A DNA stretch of 64,000 nt from Dyella mobilis. Its GTDB lineage: Bacteria; Pseudomonadota; Gammaproteobacteria; Xanthomonadales; Rhodanobacteraceae. The position numbers and the translations under genes were made by a program. The notes under the pieces are model-generated. The model worked only from the letters and a program-made list of their open reading frames with translations, was not told the origin of the DNA and ran no database searches. Within the stretch, counting starts at the first letter, position 1; every line of letters begins with the position of its first letter. Below are positions 8,495-16,947 of this stretch, piece by piece. The stretch is from positions 1,178,001 to 1,242,000 of the forward strand of contig NZ_JADIKF010000040.1 in assembly GCF_016904945.1 (NCBI RefSeq), written 5' to 3'.

Positions 8495-9082
8495 TCAGGG
8501 ATACAGCAGGCGACTGGTCCAGGTCTGGCCGTGGCGATCCCAGCGCACGCGTTCGTGCAGCCGGAAATTTGCGCCGTACCAGAATTCGATCATGTCCGGC
8601 TCGACCACGTAGCCGCCCCAATGCGGTGGACGCGGCACATCGCGACCTTCGTATTGCTGCTCGAAATGCGCCACGCGCTGCTCGAATGTTTCACGCGCCG
8701 GCAAGGTCTGCGATTGCAACGAGGCCCAGGCACCGATCTGGCTGCCACGCGGGCGGCTGACGAAATAAGCATCCGACTCTTCCGCCGGCAGCTTGCGCAC
8801 CACACCTTCGACGCGCACTTGCACGCCTTCGCGCAAACGCTTCCAGTGGAAGCACAGGGCCACCTGCGGGTGGGCATCCAGTTGCACGCCCTTGTCGCTT
8901 TGGTAATTGGTGAAGAAACGGAAGCCGCGCTGATCCGCTCCTTTCAGCAATACGATGCGCGAGCTGACCCGCCCGGCGGCATCGACGCTGGACAAATTCA
9001 TGGCGCTCGGCTCAGGATCGCCACTGGCAACCGCCTGATCCAGCAGTGTATGGAAAGTGTCAAGAATCTCGGGTTTCAGCAT
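8495..9082 (-). CDS. pdxH: Pyridoxamine 5'-phosphate oxidase
   Basis: FMN-dependent oxidation of pyridoxine or pyridoxamine 5'-phosphate to pyridoxal phosphate. 195 residues. Family landmarks are AMNLSSVDAAGRVSSRIVLL and GFRFFTNYQSDKG (FMN binding), SRPRGSQIGAWAS, and the C-terminal EFWYGANFRLHERVRW, which closes the PLP pocket. First gene of a leftward three-gene string, divergent from the kinase gene with a very short shared promoter region. Confidence 0.96.
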   Translation of the reverse strand: MLKPEILDTFHTLLDQAVASGDPEPSAMNLSSVDAAGRVSSRIVLLKGADQRGFRFFTNYQSDKGVQLDAHPQVALCFHWKRLREGVQVRVEGVVRKLPAEESDAYFVSRPRGSQIGAWASLQSQTLPARETFEQRVAHFEQQYEGRDVPRPPHWGGYVVEPDMIEFWYGANFRLHERVRWDRHGQTWTSRLLYP

Positions 9083-9122
9083 AGGGTCTTGAATCGTGGC
9101 TCACGCACGTCATCATGATGCA

Positions 9123-9953
9123 ATGACGGAGGATGCTAGCACGCAGAATCAGGCCCTCGCAGGGCATCTGCTGGATCATTACGCCGGCCGCATCGCGCGG
9201 GCCCGCCGGCCGTACGTGCTCGGCCTCTCGGGGCTACAGGGGAGCGGCAAGAGCACCCTGGCCCGGGTGATCAAGGCCCAGGCTGAGCAGCGCGACTGGC
9301 CCACCGAGATCCTCTCGCTGGACGATTTCTATTACTCCCGCAGTGAACGCGAGGCGATGGCCCAGCAGATCCACCCCCTGCTGCGCACACGCGGTGTGCC
9401 CGGCACCCACGAAATCGAGCTGCTGCTTTCCGTGCTGGCCGCACTGCCGAACGCTTCGGACAAACTCCCGGTCAGCTGGCCACGTTTCGACAAGGGGCGC
9501 GATACCCGCATGCCGCCCTCGCGCTGGCCGCGCGTCACGCGGCCGCCCCGGCTGGTTGTGGTGGAAGGCTGGGCGCTGGGCCTGCGCCCCGAACTGGAAA
9601 GCGCTCTGGAACAGCCGATCAACGAGCTGGAACGCAGCGAAGACGAAGACGGCCGCTGGCGCCATTGGGTCAACAAGCAATTGCGCGGTTATCAACCGCT
9701 GTGGCGAAAACTGGATGCCCTGATCGTATTGCAGGCACCCAACTGGGAAGTCGTACGCCATTGGCGCAGCGAAACCGAAAAGGAATTGCTCGCCCGCGGC
9801 GCGCCCTTGGCCATGGACACCCAGGCGATGCAGCGCTTCCTTGCCCACTTCGAACGGCTTAGCCGCCACGCCCTGGCCACCTTGCCGGTCCTGGCCGACA
9901 CCTGTGTCGAATACGACACCAAGCACCACGTCACCGGCCTCAACCACAGCTAG
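9123..9953 (+). CDS. P-loop kinase of the D-glycerate 3-kinase type
   Basis: 276 residues with Walker A GLQGSGKSTLA (about residues 34-44), followed by LSLDDFYYSRSER, where the Asp pair and tyrosines match the uridine kinase/phosphoribulokinase-like GLYK family. RGVPGTHEIELL and VVVEGWALGLRP are also typical of that family. The likely substrate is D-glycerate, but yeast homologues are uncharacterised kinases, so the substrate is inference. A GTG at 9096 is an alternative start adding nine residues (MAHARHHDA); the ATG at 9123 is preferred although neither has a strong ribosome binding site. Confidence 0.8.
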   Translation: MTEDASTQNQALAGHLLDHYAGRIARARRPYVLGLSGLQGSGKSTLARVIKAQAEQRDWPTEILSLDDFYYSRSEREAMAQQIHPLLRTRGVPGTHEIELLLSVLAALPNASDKLPVSWPRFDKGRDTRMPPSRWPRVTRPPRLVVVEGWALGLRPELESALEQPINELERSEDEDGRWRHWVNKQLRGYQPLWRKLDALIVLQAPNWEVVRHWRSETEKELLARGAPLAMDTQAMQRFLAHFERLSRHALATLPVLADTCVEYDTKHHVTGLNHS

Positions 9954-10506
9954 CGCCTGCCAACGCTCTATTTTCGCGGCCCGTGATGGAAGCCGTTTGC
10001 GCGCCGTCCAAGGAAGAGTGAGGGCGTGCACGTCCGAGCGATGACGCCGGACAGTGGGGCACCAGACCCAAAGTTCATTCCATTCCCAGGCATCCGCTGT
10101 GCGCTGCGCAAATGGGCTTGCAATGCTATGCAGCAAAACGCTCCATGCATTCGCGTACGTGCGGATCGTTATCACAAACGGAGCTTAACCTTATAACCAT
10201 TGCACCGGGAATTTAAGGGCAAAACTATTGGACCCCATTAGGTCAATCCACATAATTCGTTCGCACTTCTCATTTCTTTACTAGTGCATGGTCATCAAAT
10301 ATCACAACGCGGCACGCACGCCACGCAACCGCACTCTCCGCCACCAATGACCTAATGGGTGCACACACGGATGTATGTTTGATGCACGACGGCGACCCTC
10401 ACTGAAGCCACTCGAAGTAACCTTCGATATCGCTGCAGCGAATTGTCGAAGTTCTTACACCGTCGTGTGTCATGGAAGACATCTTCACAACCAAGGAGCC
10501 TCGCAC
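9954..10506. other. Long intergenic region upstream of the adhesin-locus regulator
   Basis: 553 bases with no credible gene. The middle part, about 10170-10330, is distinctly AT-richer than its surroundings, as expected of a promoter region. It carries a widely spaced 12-bp inverted repeat (10234-10245 and 10348-10359), listed separately. The response-regulator frame is open from 10375, but the strong AAGGAG at 10493-10498 argues that translation starts at 10507. Confidence 0.6.
10234..10359. promoter_or_regulatory. Paired 12-bp inverted sites, candidate operators
   Basis: CCCATTAGGTCA at 10234-10245 and its exact reverse complement TGACCTAATGGG at 10348-10359, 114 bases centre to centre, upstream of the response regulator that heads the type I secretion locus. 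The exact 12-base match in an AT-rich promoter region suggests two binding sites for one regulator in opposite orientation. Which protein binds is unknown; autoregulation is one possibility. Confidence 0.5.
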
Positions 10507-11262
10507 GTGAATCTCTCCAGTGAAAAAAACGACCTGGATCCACTCAACATCCACGGCCGCCCCATCCGGGTCGCAATCGCAGACGATCATCCCCTGCTTC
10601 TTTCCGGCCTGGCATACGAACTGGAGAAGCAAGCCGGAGTGGCCGTGATAGGCACGGCGGAGAACTCCACCGAGTTGATGAAGCTGCTCAACCAGCATCC
10701 CGTCGACGTCGTCGTATCCGACTACGCGATGCCCGGCGGCAGCCACGGCGATGGCATTGCACTGTTTGGATTCCTGAAGCGCCGCTACCCCAAGACCCAC
10801 CTGATCGCCATCACCATGATGAGCAATCCCGGCGTAATCCGCTCGCTGATCGCGCAAGGCGTAGACGCCGTCCTGAGCAAGTCCGATTCGCTCACCTATG
10901 TCGCGGGAAGCCTTTATGCGGTGCTCTCCGGCAAGAAATTTTTCTCGCCCAGCATCCAGACCATCGTGAAGATGCACGGCATCGGTGCCGACCCTTCCGC
11001 GGCCCCGGTCAACAACCTGACCATTCGCGAACTCGAAGTCATCCGCCTGTTCGTGTCCGGGCTCACCGTGAGCGAAATCGCCGACCGCCTGCATCGAAGC
11101 AAACAGACGGTCAGCACGCAGAAGATGAGTGCCATGCGCCGGCTGGGCATCCGACGCGATGCCGATCTCATCAAGTACGGCATGGAATCCAATCTCGCGC
11201 TCTACGACGAAGACAGCCAGCGCACCCCCGCACCACAAGCTAACGTCGACGGCGATCGCTGA
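10507..11262 (+). CDS. Orphan response regulator, REC plus LuxR-type HTH
   Basis: 251-residue transcription regulator of the NarL/RcsB type. The receiver domain has the acidic pair ADDHP, the phospho-acceptor Asp in VVVSDYAMPG, Thr in IAITMM and Lys in VLSKSD. The C-terminal HTH has LTIRELEVIRLFVSGLTVSE and a recognition helix around SKQTVSTQKMSAMRRLGIR. GTG start at 10507 with AAGGAG eight bases upstream. No histidine kinase is adjacent. It lies 69 bases upstream of the type I secretion ABC gene on the same strand and is likely its regulator, possibly co-transcribed; that role is inference. Confidence 0.9.
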   Translation: MNLSSEKNDLDPLNIHGRPIRVAIADDHPLLLSGLAYELEKQAGVAVIGTAENSTELMKLLNQHPVDVVVSDYAMPGGSHGDGIALFGFLKRRYPKTHLIAITMMSNPGVIRSLIAQGVDAVLSKSDSLTYVAGSLYAVLSGKKFFSPSIQTIVKMHGIGADPSAAPVNNLTIRELEVIRLFVSGLTVSEIADRLHRSKQTVSTQKMSAMRRLGIRRDADLIKYGMESNLALYDEDSQRTPAPQANVDGDR

Positions 11263-11331
11263 CGCAAGGAAACGCGTCCAGACAGTGTGCGCGTGACGCA
11301 TACCGCGGACGATCTCAAGCAAAGGAAGGCC

Positions 11332-13548
11332 ATGACTCCTTCGTCAACGGGCAGTGCCGACCCGACGTTGCCCCCTGCCGACACGACCCACCACGACAGC
11401 CTGCTCGAAAGTGTGTTGTGGATTTGCGATCACTACGGCCAAGGTCCATCCCGCGACGCATTGCTCGCGGGACTACCCCGAGCAGGCCTGCTATCGCCGT
11501 CGCAGGCTTTGGCGGCACTGAGCAATGCCGACCTCGCCGCAGGCCTGTTCGAACGCCCGCTGCACGCCATCGTGCCGCACGTCTTGCCGGTCATCCTGTT
11601 GCATAGCCGTTTTGGCAGTTGCGTTTTGCTCGGCCGGCGCGCCGATCCCGATCCGGAAGCCAAGGGCAAACTGCTGTATCAATTGATCGTGCCCGACGTC
11701 GGCAGCGAGCCGGTGGAGTACACCCAGGATCAGATGAAGGAGTTCTACGCCGGATACGCGATTTTCGTGAAGCCGCGTGCCAAGGTGGACAAACGTGCCG
11801 GCGAAGAAACCAGGCCAAGCGTCGGCCATTGGCTCTACGGCACACTCTGGCGTTTCCGTCGCTACTACGCCAGCGCCGCGCTCGCCGCCCTGCTGATCAA
11901 CGTGCTCGGGCTGGCCAGCATCTTCTTCACCATGAATGTCTACGATCGCGTGGTGCCGAACCAGGCGTTCGTAACACTGTGGTCGCTGGCCATCGGCGTG
12001 GGCATCGCGATGGTTTTCGAAGCCGCGTCGCGCTTCATCCGCTCACACCTGCTCGATGTCGCAGGCAAGAAGGCCGACCTGTTGATGGGCAGCATGCTGT
12101 TCCATCAGGCCATGGCGATCCAGATGGAACGCAAGCCTGCCTCGGCCGGTTCGTTCGCCAACCGTGTGCGCGAGTTCGAATCGGTGCGCGACTTCGTCAC
12201 CTCCGCCTCGTTGTCGGCGTTGTCGGACCTGCCGTTTGTCTTGATGTTCATCGGCGTGATCTTCGCCGTCGGCGGGCCGCTGGGCTGGATTCCGCTTTTG
12301 ATGGTGCCGATCATCCTGATCGTCAGCATCGTCATGCAATGGCCGCTGGCTCGCACCATGCGCGAGAACCTGCGCGAAGCCTCGCTCAAGCAAGGCATCC
12401 TGATCGAATCGATCGAGGGCATGGAAACGCTCAAGGCGGTAAGCGGTGAAGGCCGCATGCAGAAGCGCTGGGACGAATTCAGCGCACTGACCGCCGCTTC
12501 GTCGATGAAAGCACGCGAGCTGTCTAGCGGCGCCACCAGCTTCGTCACCTTCCTGCAGCAGTTCCAGACCATCGCGATCGTGATTTTTGGCGTGTATCTG
12601 ATCAGCGACGGTTCGCTGACGCAGGGTGCGCTGATTGCCACGGTGATGCTGGCCGGCCGTGTCACCGCGCCGCTCAGCCAGGTGCTGGGCCTGGCCTTGC
12701 GCTTCCAGCAAGCCAAGGCGGCGATGCAGTCGCTCAACGACCTGATGGAGATGCCGGTCGATCGCGACGCCACGCAGGAATACCTGCACCAGCCTTCGCT
12801 CAGCGGGCAAGTCACGCTCAAGGACATCGGTTTCGCTTATCCGCAGACCGGCATGATCGCCAATCCGCCGATCCTCACCGGCATCAACCTGCAAGTACGG
12901 CCCTGCGAGCGCATAGCCATCCTGGGGCGCATCGGCAGCGGCAAATCCACCCTGCTGCGATTGATTGCGCGACTGTACCGCCCCACGCAGGGACAAATCT
13001 TCAGCGACGATATCGATGTCGCACAGATCGATCCCGCCGATTGGCGCCGCGCGGTCGGCTTCGTCAGCCAGGAAGCGCAGCTGTTCTACGGCACCTTGCG
13101 CGAGAACGTGATGATCGGGCGACCCGACGCCACTTCTGAAGAACTTTTGCGCGTGCTGCGCCTGACCGGCCTGGACCAGATCGCCGCCGGCCATCCGTTG
13201 GGTATCAATCTGCCGGTAGGCGAAAACGGCAGCGGCCTGTCTGGCGGCCAGCGCCAACTGGTGTCGCTTGCGCGTACGTTGCTTGCGCGGCCCAAGCTGC
13301 TGTTGCTGGACGAACCCACCAGTGCGATGGACGCGCAGACCGAAACACAGTTCCTGGAGCATCTGGCCCGCGCCACCGAAGGCCAGACGATGATCGTCGT
13401 GACGCATCGCCCTTCGCTGCTGTCGCTGGTCCAACGCGTGGTGGTGGTCGATCAAGGCAAAGTGGTCAAGGACGGACCGAAAGAACAGGTATTGGCGAGC
13501 CTCGCCGCTACCAACAAGGTCACCGGGGCGCAAAGGATTGCACCATGA
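11332..13548 (+). CDS. Type I secretion ABC transporter with C39-like domain (LapB/HlyB type)
   Basis: 738-residue inner-membrane exporter of a type I secretion system. Residues about 20-140 form a C39-like domain (DSLLESVLWICDHYG, then GLPRAGLLSPSQALAALSN) without the catalytic Cys, as in HlyB and LapB, so it docks rather than cleaves cargo. Five to six membrane segments follow from about 175 to 460. The ATPase has Walker A GRIGSGKSTLL (about 530), signature GLSGGQRQL (about 635) and Walker B LLLLDEPTSAMD (about 656). Start at 11332 with AAGGAAGG upstream. The HlyD gene overlaps its stop by four bases. Confidence 0.94.
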   Translation: MTPSSTGSADPTLPPADTTHHDSLLESVLWICDHYGQGPSRDALLAGLPRAGLLSPSQALAALSNADLAAGLFERPLHAIVPHVLPVILLHSRFGSCVLLGRRADPDPEAKGKLLYQLIVPDVGSEPVEYTQDQMKEFYAGYAIFVKPRAKVDKRAGEETRPSVGHWLYGTLWRFRRYYASAALAALLINVLGLASIFFTMNVYDRVVPNQAFVTLWSLAIGVGIAMVFEAASRFIRSHLLDVAGKKADLLMGSMLFHQAMAIQMERKPASAGSFANRVREFESVRDFVTSASLSALSDLPFVLMFIGVIFAVGGPLGWIPLLMVPIILIVSIVMQWPLARTMRENLREASLKQGILIESIEGMETLKAVSGEGRMQKRWDEFSALTAASSMKARELSSGATSFVTFLQQFQTIAIVIFGVYLISDGSLTQGALIATVMLAGRVTAPLSQVLGLALRFQQAKAAMQSLNDLMEMPVDRDATQEYLHQPSLSGQVTLKDIGFAYPQTGMIANPPILTGINLQVRPCERIAILGRIGSGKSTLLRLIARLYRPTQGQIFSDDIDVAQIDPADWRRAVGFVSQEAQLFYGTLRENVMIGRPDATSEELLRVLRLTGLDQIAAGHPLGINLPVGENGSGLSGGQRQLVSLARTLLARPKLLLLDEPTSAMDAQTETQFLEHLARATEGQTMIVVTHRPSLLSLVQRVVVVDQGKVVKDGPKEQVLASLAATNKVTGAQRIAP

Positions 13549-14795
13549 AACTGCTAGACAAGCTGCGGCAACGCAGCGTCCAGCCGCGCGTGTCGCGCGC
13601 CGATGCCGCCTTCATCGACGACCTGCAACAGTCACTGCTCACCCAATCCACCGCCGGCACCAAGATCGTGCTGTACCTGATCTTCGTGATCCTGGTGGGC
13701 GGATTGGTCTGGGCGCGCTTTGCCCACGTGGAGGAAGTCACCCGTGGCGAAGCCACCGTGGTCGCACGCAGCGGTGACCAGGTCATTCAAAGCCTGGAAG
13801 GCGGCATACTCGAAACGCTCAGCGTGCGCCAAGGCGATACCGTGAAGAAGGGCCAGCTGCTGGCCAAGATCGACCCGACCCGTGCTGAAACCAGCTATCG
13901 CGAAGCCTGGGCCAAGGCGATCGGCCTGAAGGCCACCATTGCACGCCTGCGCGCCGAGGCCTATGGCACGCCGCTGACCTTTCCCGGCGACGTGAAAGAG
14001 GCCGGCAAAGCGCAGATCGAGCAGGAAACCCACGCCTACGATGCGCGCAGGAAAGCCCTCAACGAGGCCGTCGCGGCCTTGCAGAAGAGCTACGACCTGC
14101 AAATGCAGGAACTGGCGCTATCCGAACCTCTGGCCGAAAAAGGTTTGCTTTCCGAGGTGGAATTGTTGCGCATGAAACGCCAGGCCTCCGATGCCAAGGC
14201 GCAGATCGTCGACCAGCAAAACCGCTTCAAGGCCGACGCGCAAGCCGAACTGGTACGCGATGAACTGGAATTGTCGCAAACCCAGGAAAACGTGGTCGGC
14301 CGCGCCGATGTGCTGCTGCGTACCGACGTCACCGCGCCGGTCGACGGCATCGTCAAGAAGGTCAGCATCACCACGCTAGGCGGTGTGATCCAGCCCGGCG
14401 AGCACATCATGGAAATCACGCCACTGGAAGACACCTTGCTACTCGAGGCACGCGTAAAGCCTTCCGACATCGCCTTCGTGCATGCGGGCGAGCCGGCCAT
14501 GGTGAAAATTACGGCGTATGACTACGGCATTTACGGCGGTCTCAAAGGCAAGGTGACCTTCGTCAGCCCAGACACCCTCAAGGACGACCAGAAAGCCGCC
14601 GCCGGACGTCCCGATGCCACTTATTACCGCGTCGACGTAATAACCGACAGCAACGCACTACATGCCGGAGGGAAAACCTTTCCGATTCTTCCCGGCATGA
14701 CCGGCACCGTGGATATCCGCACCGGTGAAAAAACCATCTTCGACTACCTGATGAAGCCAATCTTCAAGGCTCGCGAAGCCTTCCGGGAGCGCTGA
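13545..14795 (+). CDS. Type I secretion membrane fusion protein (HlyD/LapC family)
   Basis: 416-residue periplasmic adaptor linking the ABC exporter to the outer-membrane channel. One N-terminal membrane segment (about residues 38-58) follows a short cytoplasmic tail. Next comes a lipoyl half-motif (VIQSLEGGILETLSVRQGDT), a long coiled-coil hairpin through about residues 115-250, the second lipoyl half (DVTAPVDGIVKKVSI) and a beta-barrel domain with the HlyD signature near the C-terminus (GMTGTVDIRTGEKTIFDYLM). Starts inside the ABC stop codon (ATGA), ends three bases before the channel gene. Confidence 0.95.
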   Translation: MKLLDKLRQRSVQPRVSRADAAFIDDLQQSLLTQSTAGTKIVLYLIFVILVGGLVWARFAHVEEVTRGEATVVARSGDQVIQSLEGGILETLSVRQGDTVKKGQLLAKIDPTRAETSYREAWAKAIGLKATIARLRAEAYGTPLTFPGDVKEAGKAQIEQETHAYDARRKALNEAVAALQKSYDLQMQELALSEPLAEKGLLSEVELLRMKRQASDAKAQIVDQQNRFKADAQAELVRDELELSQTQENVVGRADVLLRTDVTAPVDGIVKKVSITTLGGVIQPGEHIMEITPLEDTLLLEARVKPSDIAFVHAGEPAMVKITAYDYGIYGGLKGKVTFVSPDTLKDDQKAAAGRPDATYYRVDVITDSNALHAGGKTFPILPGMTGTVDIRTGEKTIFDYLMKPIFKAREAFRER

Positions 14796-14798
14796 GCC

Positions 14799-16574
14799 GT
14801 GACGAGCGAATTAAAGCGCCCTTCGACCCGCAGGCGTGGTCAAGCGGCATTGCCGCTCTGTATCGGCCTGATTCTGTCGCCGCCTTTGGCTCATGCGACT
14901 CATGACGAATTCATGCAGGTATGGCACCGACCGGCCGTCGTCACGCCGCCAGAGCCGGCAGTGGCGAAGCCACCGGCGCCTGCATCCATCACGCCTCCGG
15001 TCCCCAGTACCAAGCCTGCAAGCAATGCCGCCGCTGAAGCTTCTCTCGCGCTTTCCGCGTTGAAGGATGAGCAACAACGCCTGACCCGAGGAATCACCGC
15101 GCAAAACCAGGCCAATCTGGCACAGACAGCCGCCGAAAACGAACGCCTGCTGCTGACCGGCCAGGTCGTCGCCCCGGTGGCGCCCACCGCGCAAACACTG
15201 GCGCCACCGGCACCTTCGCTCAATCTCAACGTACCCGACAAACCTGCGTTCGACAGACATCCGCCAGCCGAAAATCTGAAAGACAAGCGCGCCGGCCTGC
15301 TGGTGCAAATGCTCGACGACCGCTCCGTGCGCGACAGCGATTGCAATGCCCTGACCGAAATCGGCTTGAAGCAATGGCTTGGCGATGCCGTACGGCAGGC
15401 GGCTAGCCGCACACCGCAACTGAAGCAAATTTACGCCGAATATTTGGCCGCAGAAGCGGACGTCGATCAAGCCAAGGGCCAGCGCTGGCCACAGCTGTCG
15501 ATTACTGCGCAAACGCGTGAAAAATATTTTGGATCCGAGCGCGACGTGCCGCCAAATCCCGGAAATTCCATCGGCCTTAACCTCTCAACCACGGTGTTCG
15601 ATTGGGGACAAAACAGCAAAACCGTCGCAAGCCGCAAGGAACTGGCCACGGCGAACGATGAGCACTACCAGGCACAGTTGGAAGACCTTGCCTATCAAGT
15701 CGTCAACACCATGCTGGAGCTGGCACGGCAGCGCAACGTGGTCGATCTGTACCAGCACTATGTCGACCGCATGCAGCGCCTGTGCGACATGCTGGCTCAG
15801 ATCGTCAGGGCTGATCGCGGTCGTGCCAGCGAACTGACCCAGGCGCAGGCGCGCCTTCTGCAAGCGGAAACCAGTCGCGATGCGGCGGCCGCCAAAGCGC
15901 GCGATGCCGAACTGACACTACACAAGCTGATCGGCAATCACCCCGTATCACTTCCACGGGGATCGGACTGGCCCATTGAACGAGCCAACCTCTCCAATCT
16001 GCTGGCCAAGGCCGAGCAGCATCCCGCAGTCCGCCAGGCGGCCTCACAAGCGCGCGCCGCCGACCTCAACGCCGATGCTACGCGCGCCTCGAGCAAACCC
16101 AAGCTGAGCTGGGTCGTTACTGGCAATACCGGTCGTGACGACGCCGGGTTCCGCCAGCCATGGGCTACCTACCTGCAGGTCAGCTGGCCGCTCTTCAGCG
16201 GCGGTTCGCAGCGCGCCGCAACAGCGGCTGCCCAATATCGCACCGAAGCACAATGGCACAACGCCGAGCAACAAAAGCTCGATTACGAATACCAATTGCG
16301 CACTGCCGACGAAGATGCACGCTCATCGTTCCAACGCGCCAGGGAATACGATGCCCTGTCCCAACAAACCGACCGCATTCGCAAGGGTTTCTTCGAACAG
16401 TGGTACCAGCTTGGCCAGCGCTCGCTGCTGGATGTGCTCAGTGCAGAAAGCGACTACTACAATAATCGCATCGGTGAAGTCGGCAGCCGCTTCGACGCTT
16501 ATCAAGCCGTCATGCGCGAATACGCATCTGCCGGCGACCTGGTGAACTGGCTGAACACCGGTGGGTATAGGTAA
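14799..16574 (+). CDS. TolC-family outer-membrane channel with long proline-rich N-terminal extension
   Basis: 591 residues. After a basic start and hydrophobic signal (about residues 16-33) come about 150 residues not seen in ordinary TolC or LapE: a Pro/Ala segment (VVTPPEPAVAKPPAPA), a short predicted coiled coil (about 75-110), and another Pro-rich segment. The OEP domain begins near residue 190 (LKQWLGDAVRQAASRTPQL) and includes two helical repeats with SLNLSTTVFDWGQ and YLQVSWPLFSGGSQRAA, ending YDALSQQ and LGQRSLLDVLSAESDYYNN. GTG start three bases after the HlyD stop. Third component of the T1SS. Confidence 0.9.
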   Translation: MTSELKRPSTRRRGQAALPLCIGLILSPPLAHATHDEFMQVWHRPAVVTPPEPAVAKPPAPASITPPVPSTKPASNAAAEASLALSALKDEQQRLTRGITAQNQANLAQTAAENERLLLTGQVVAPVAPTAQTLAPPAPSLNLNVPDKPAFDRHPPAENLKDKRAGLLVQMLDDRSVRDSDCNALTEIGLKQWLGDAVRQAASRTPQLKQIYAEYLAAEADVDQAKGQRWPQLSITAQTREKYFGSERDVPPNPGNSIGLNLSTTVFDWGQNSKTVASRKELATANDEHYQAQLEDLAYQVVNTMLELARQRNVVDLYQHYVDRMQRLCDMLAQIVRADRGRASELTQAQARLLQAETSRDAAAAKARDAELTLHKLIGNHPVSLPRGSDWPIERANLSNLLAKAEQHPAVRQAASQARAADLNADATRASSKPKLSWVVTGNTGRDDAGFRQPWATYLQVSWPLFSGGSQRAATAAAQYRTEAQWHNAEQQKLDYEYQLRTADEDARSSFQRAREYDALSQQTDRIRKGFFEQWYQLGQRSLLDVLSAESDYYNNRIGEVGSRFDAYQAVMREYASAGDLVNWLNTGGYR

Positions 16575-16947
16575 GTATTCGGCCGCCGCACATCTTTAGA
16601 AACGGCTTACATAATCTTCATCTCAAGCTGTCCGCAGCGCACTCCATCACGAGTCAAAGATCAGCAGACAAACAGCGCTCCAACGCGATGATGCGTTCAA
16701 TGGTAGTGCCCTATTCGCATTTGGCGACACCCATGACACAACGACCTGGATCGCCTCGTACATCGTCGTCAGCTTCGCCCGAATCCTCGATGGCTAACTT
16801 AGCAATAAAAACAGTCCCATATAAATCCTCAGCACGCCAAATTAACGTGCGCAATGAAGGTCTTTTTGCCTAGCAACGTGACGTGAATACGCACCGTTTC
16901 AGCGGCCTTCGATTTGATGGTTTTTAAAATTCAACAAGGACTGAATC
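16575..16947. other. Intergenic region between the TolC-family gene and the repetitive adhesin gene
   Basis: 373 bases, AT-richer than the flanks, containing no convincing gene; a 61-codon open frame at 16688-16873 has no ribosome binding site or recognisable product. No terminator was seen after the channel gene. The region probably carries a promoter of its own for the adhesin. AAGGA precedes the adhesin ATG at a good distance. Confidence 0.6.

Noticed and set aside
16688..16873. Small 61-codon gene before the adhesin
   Set aside because: No ribosome binding site, no recognisable product, lies in AT-rich promoter-like DNA.
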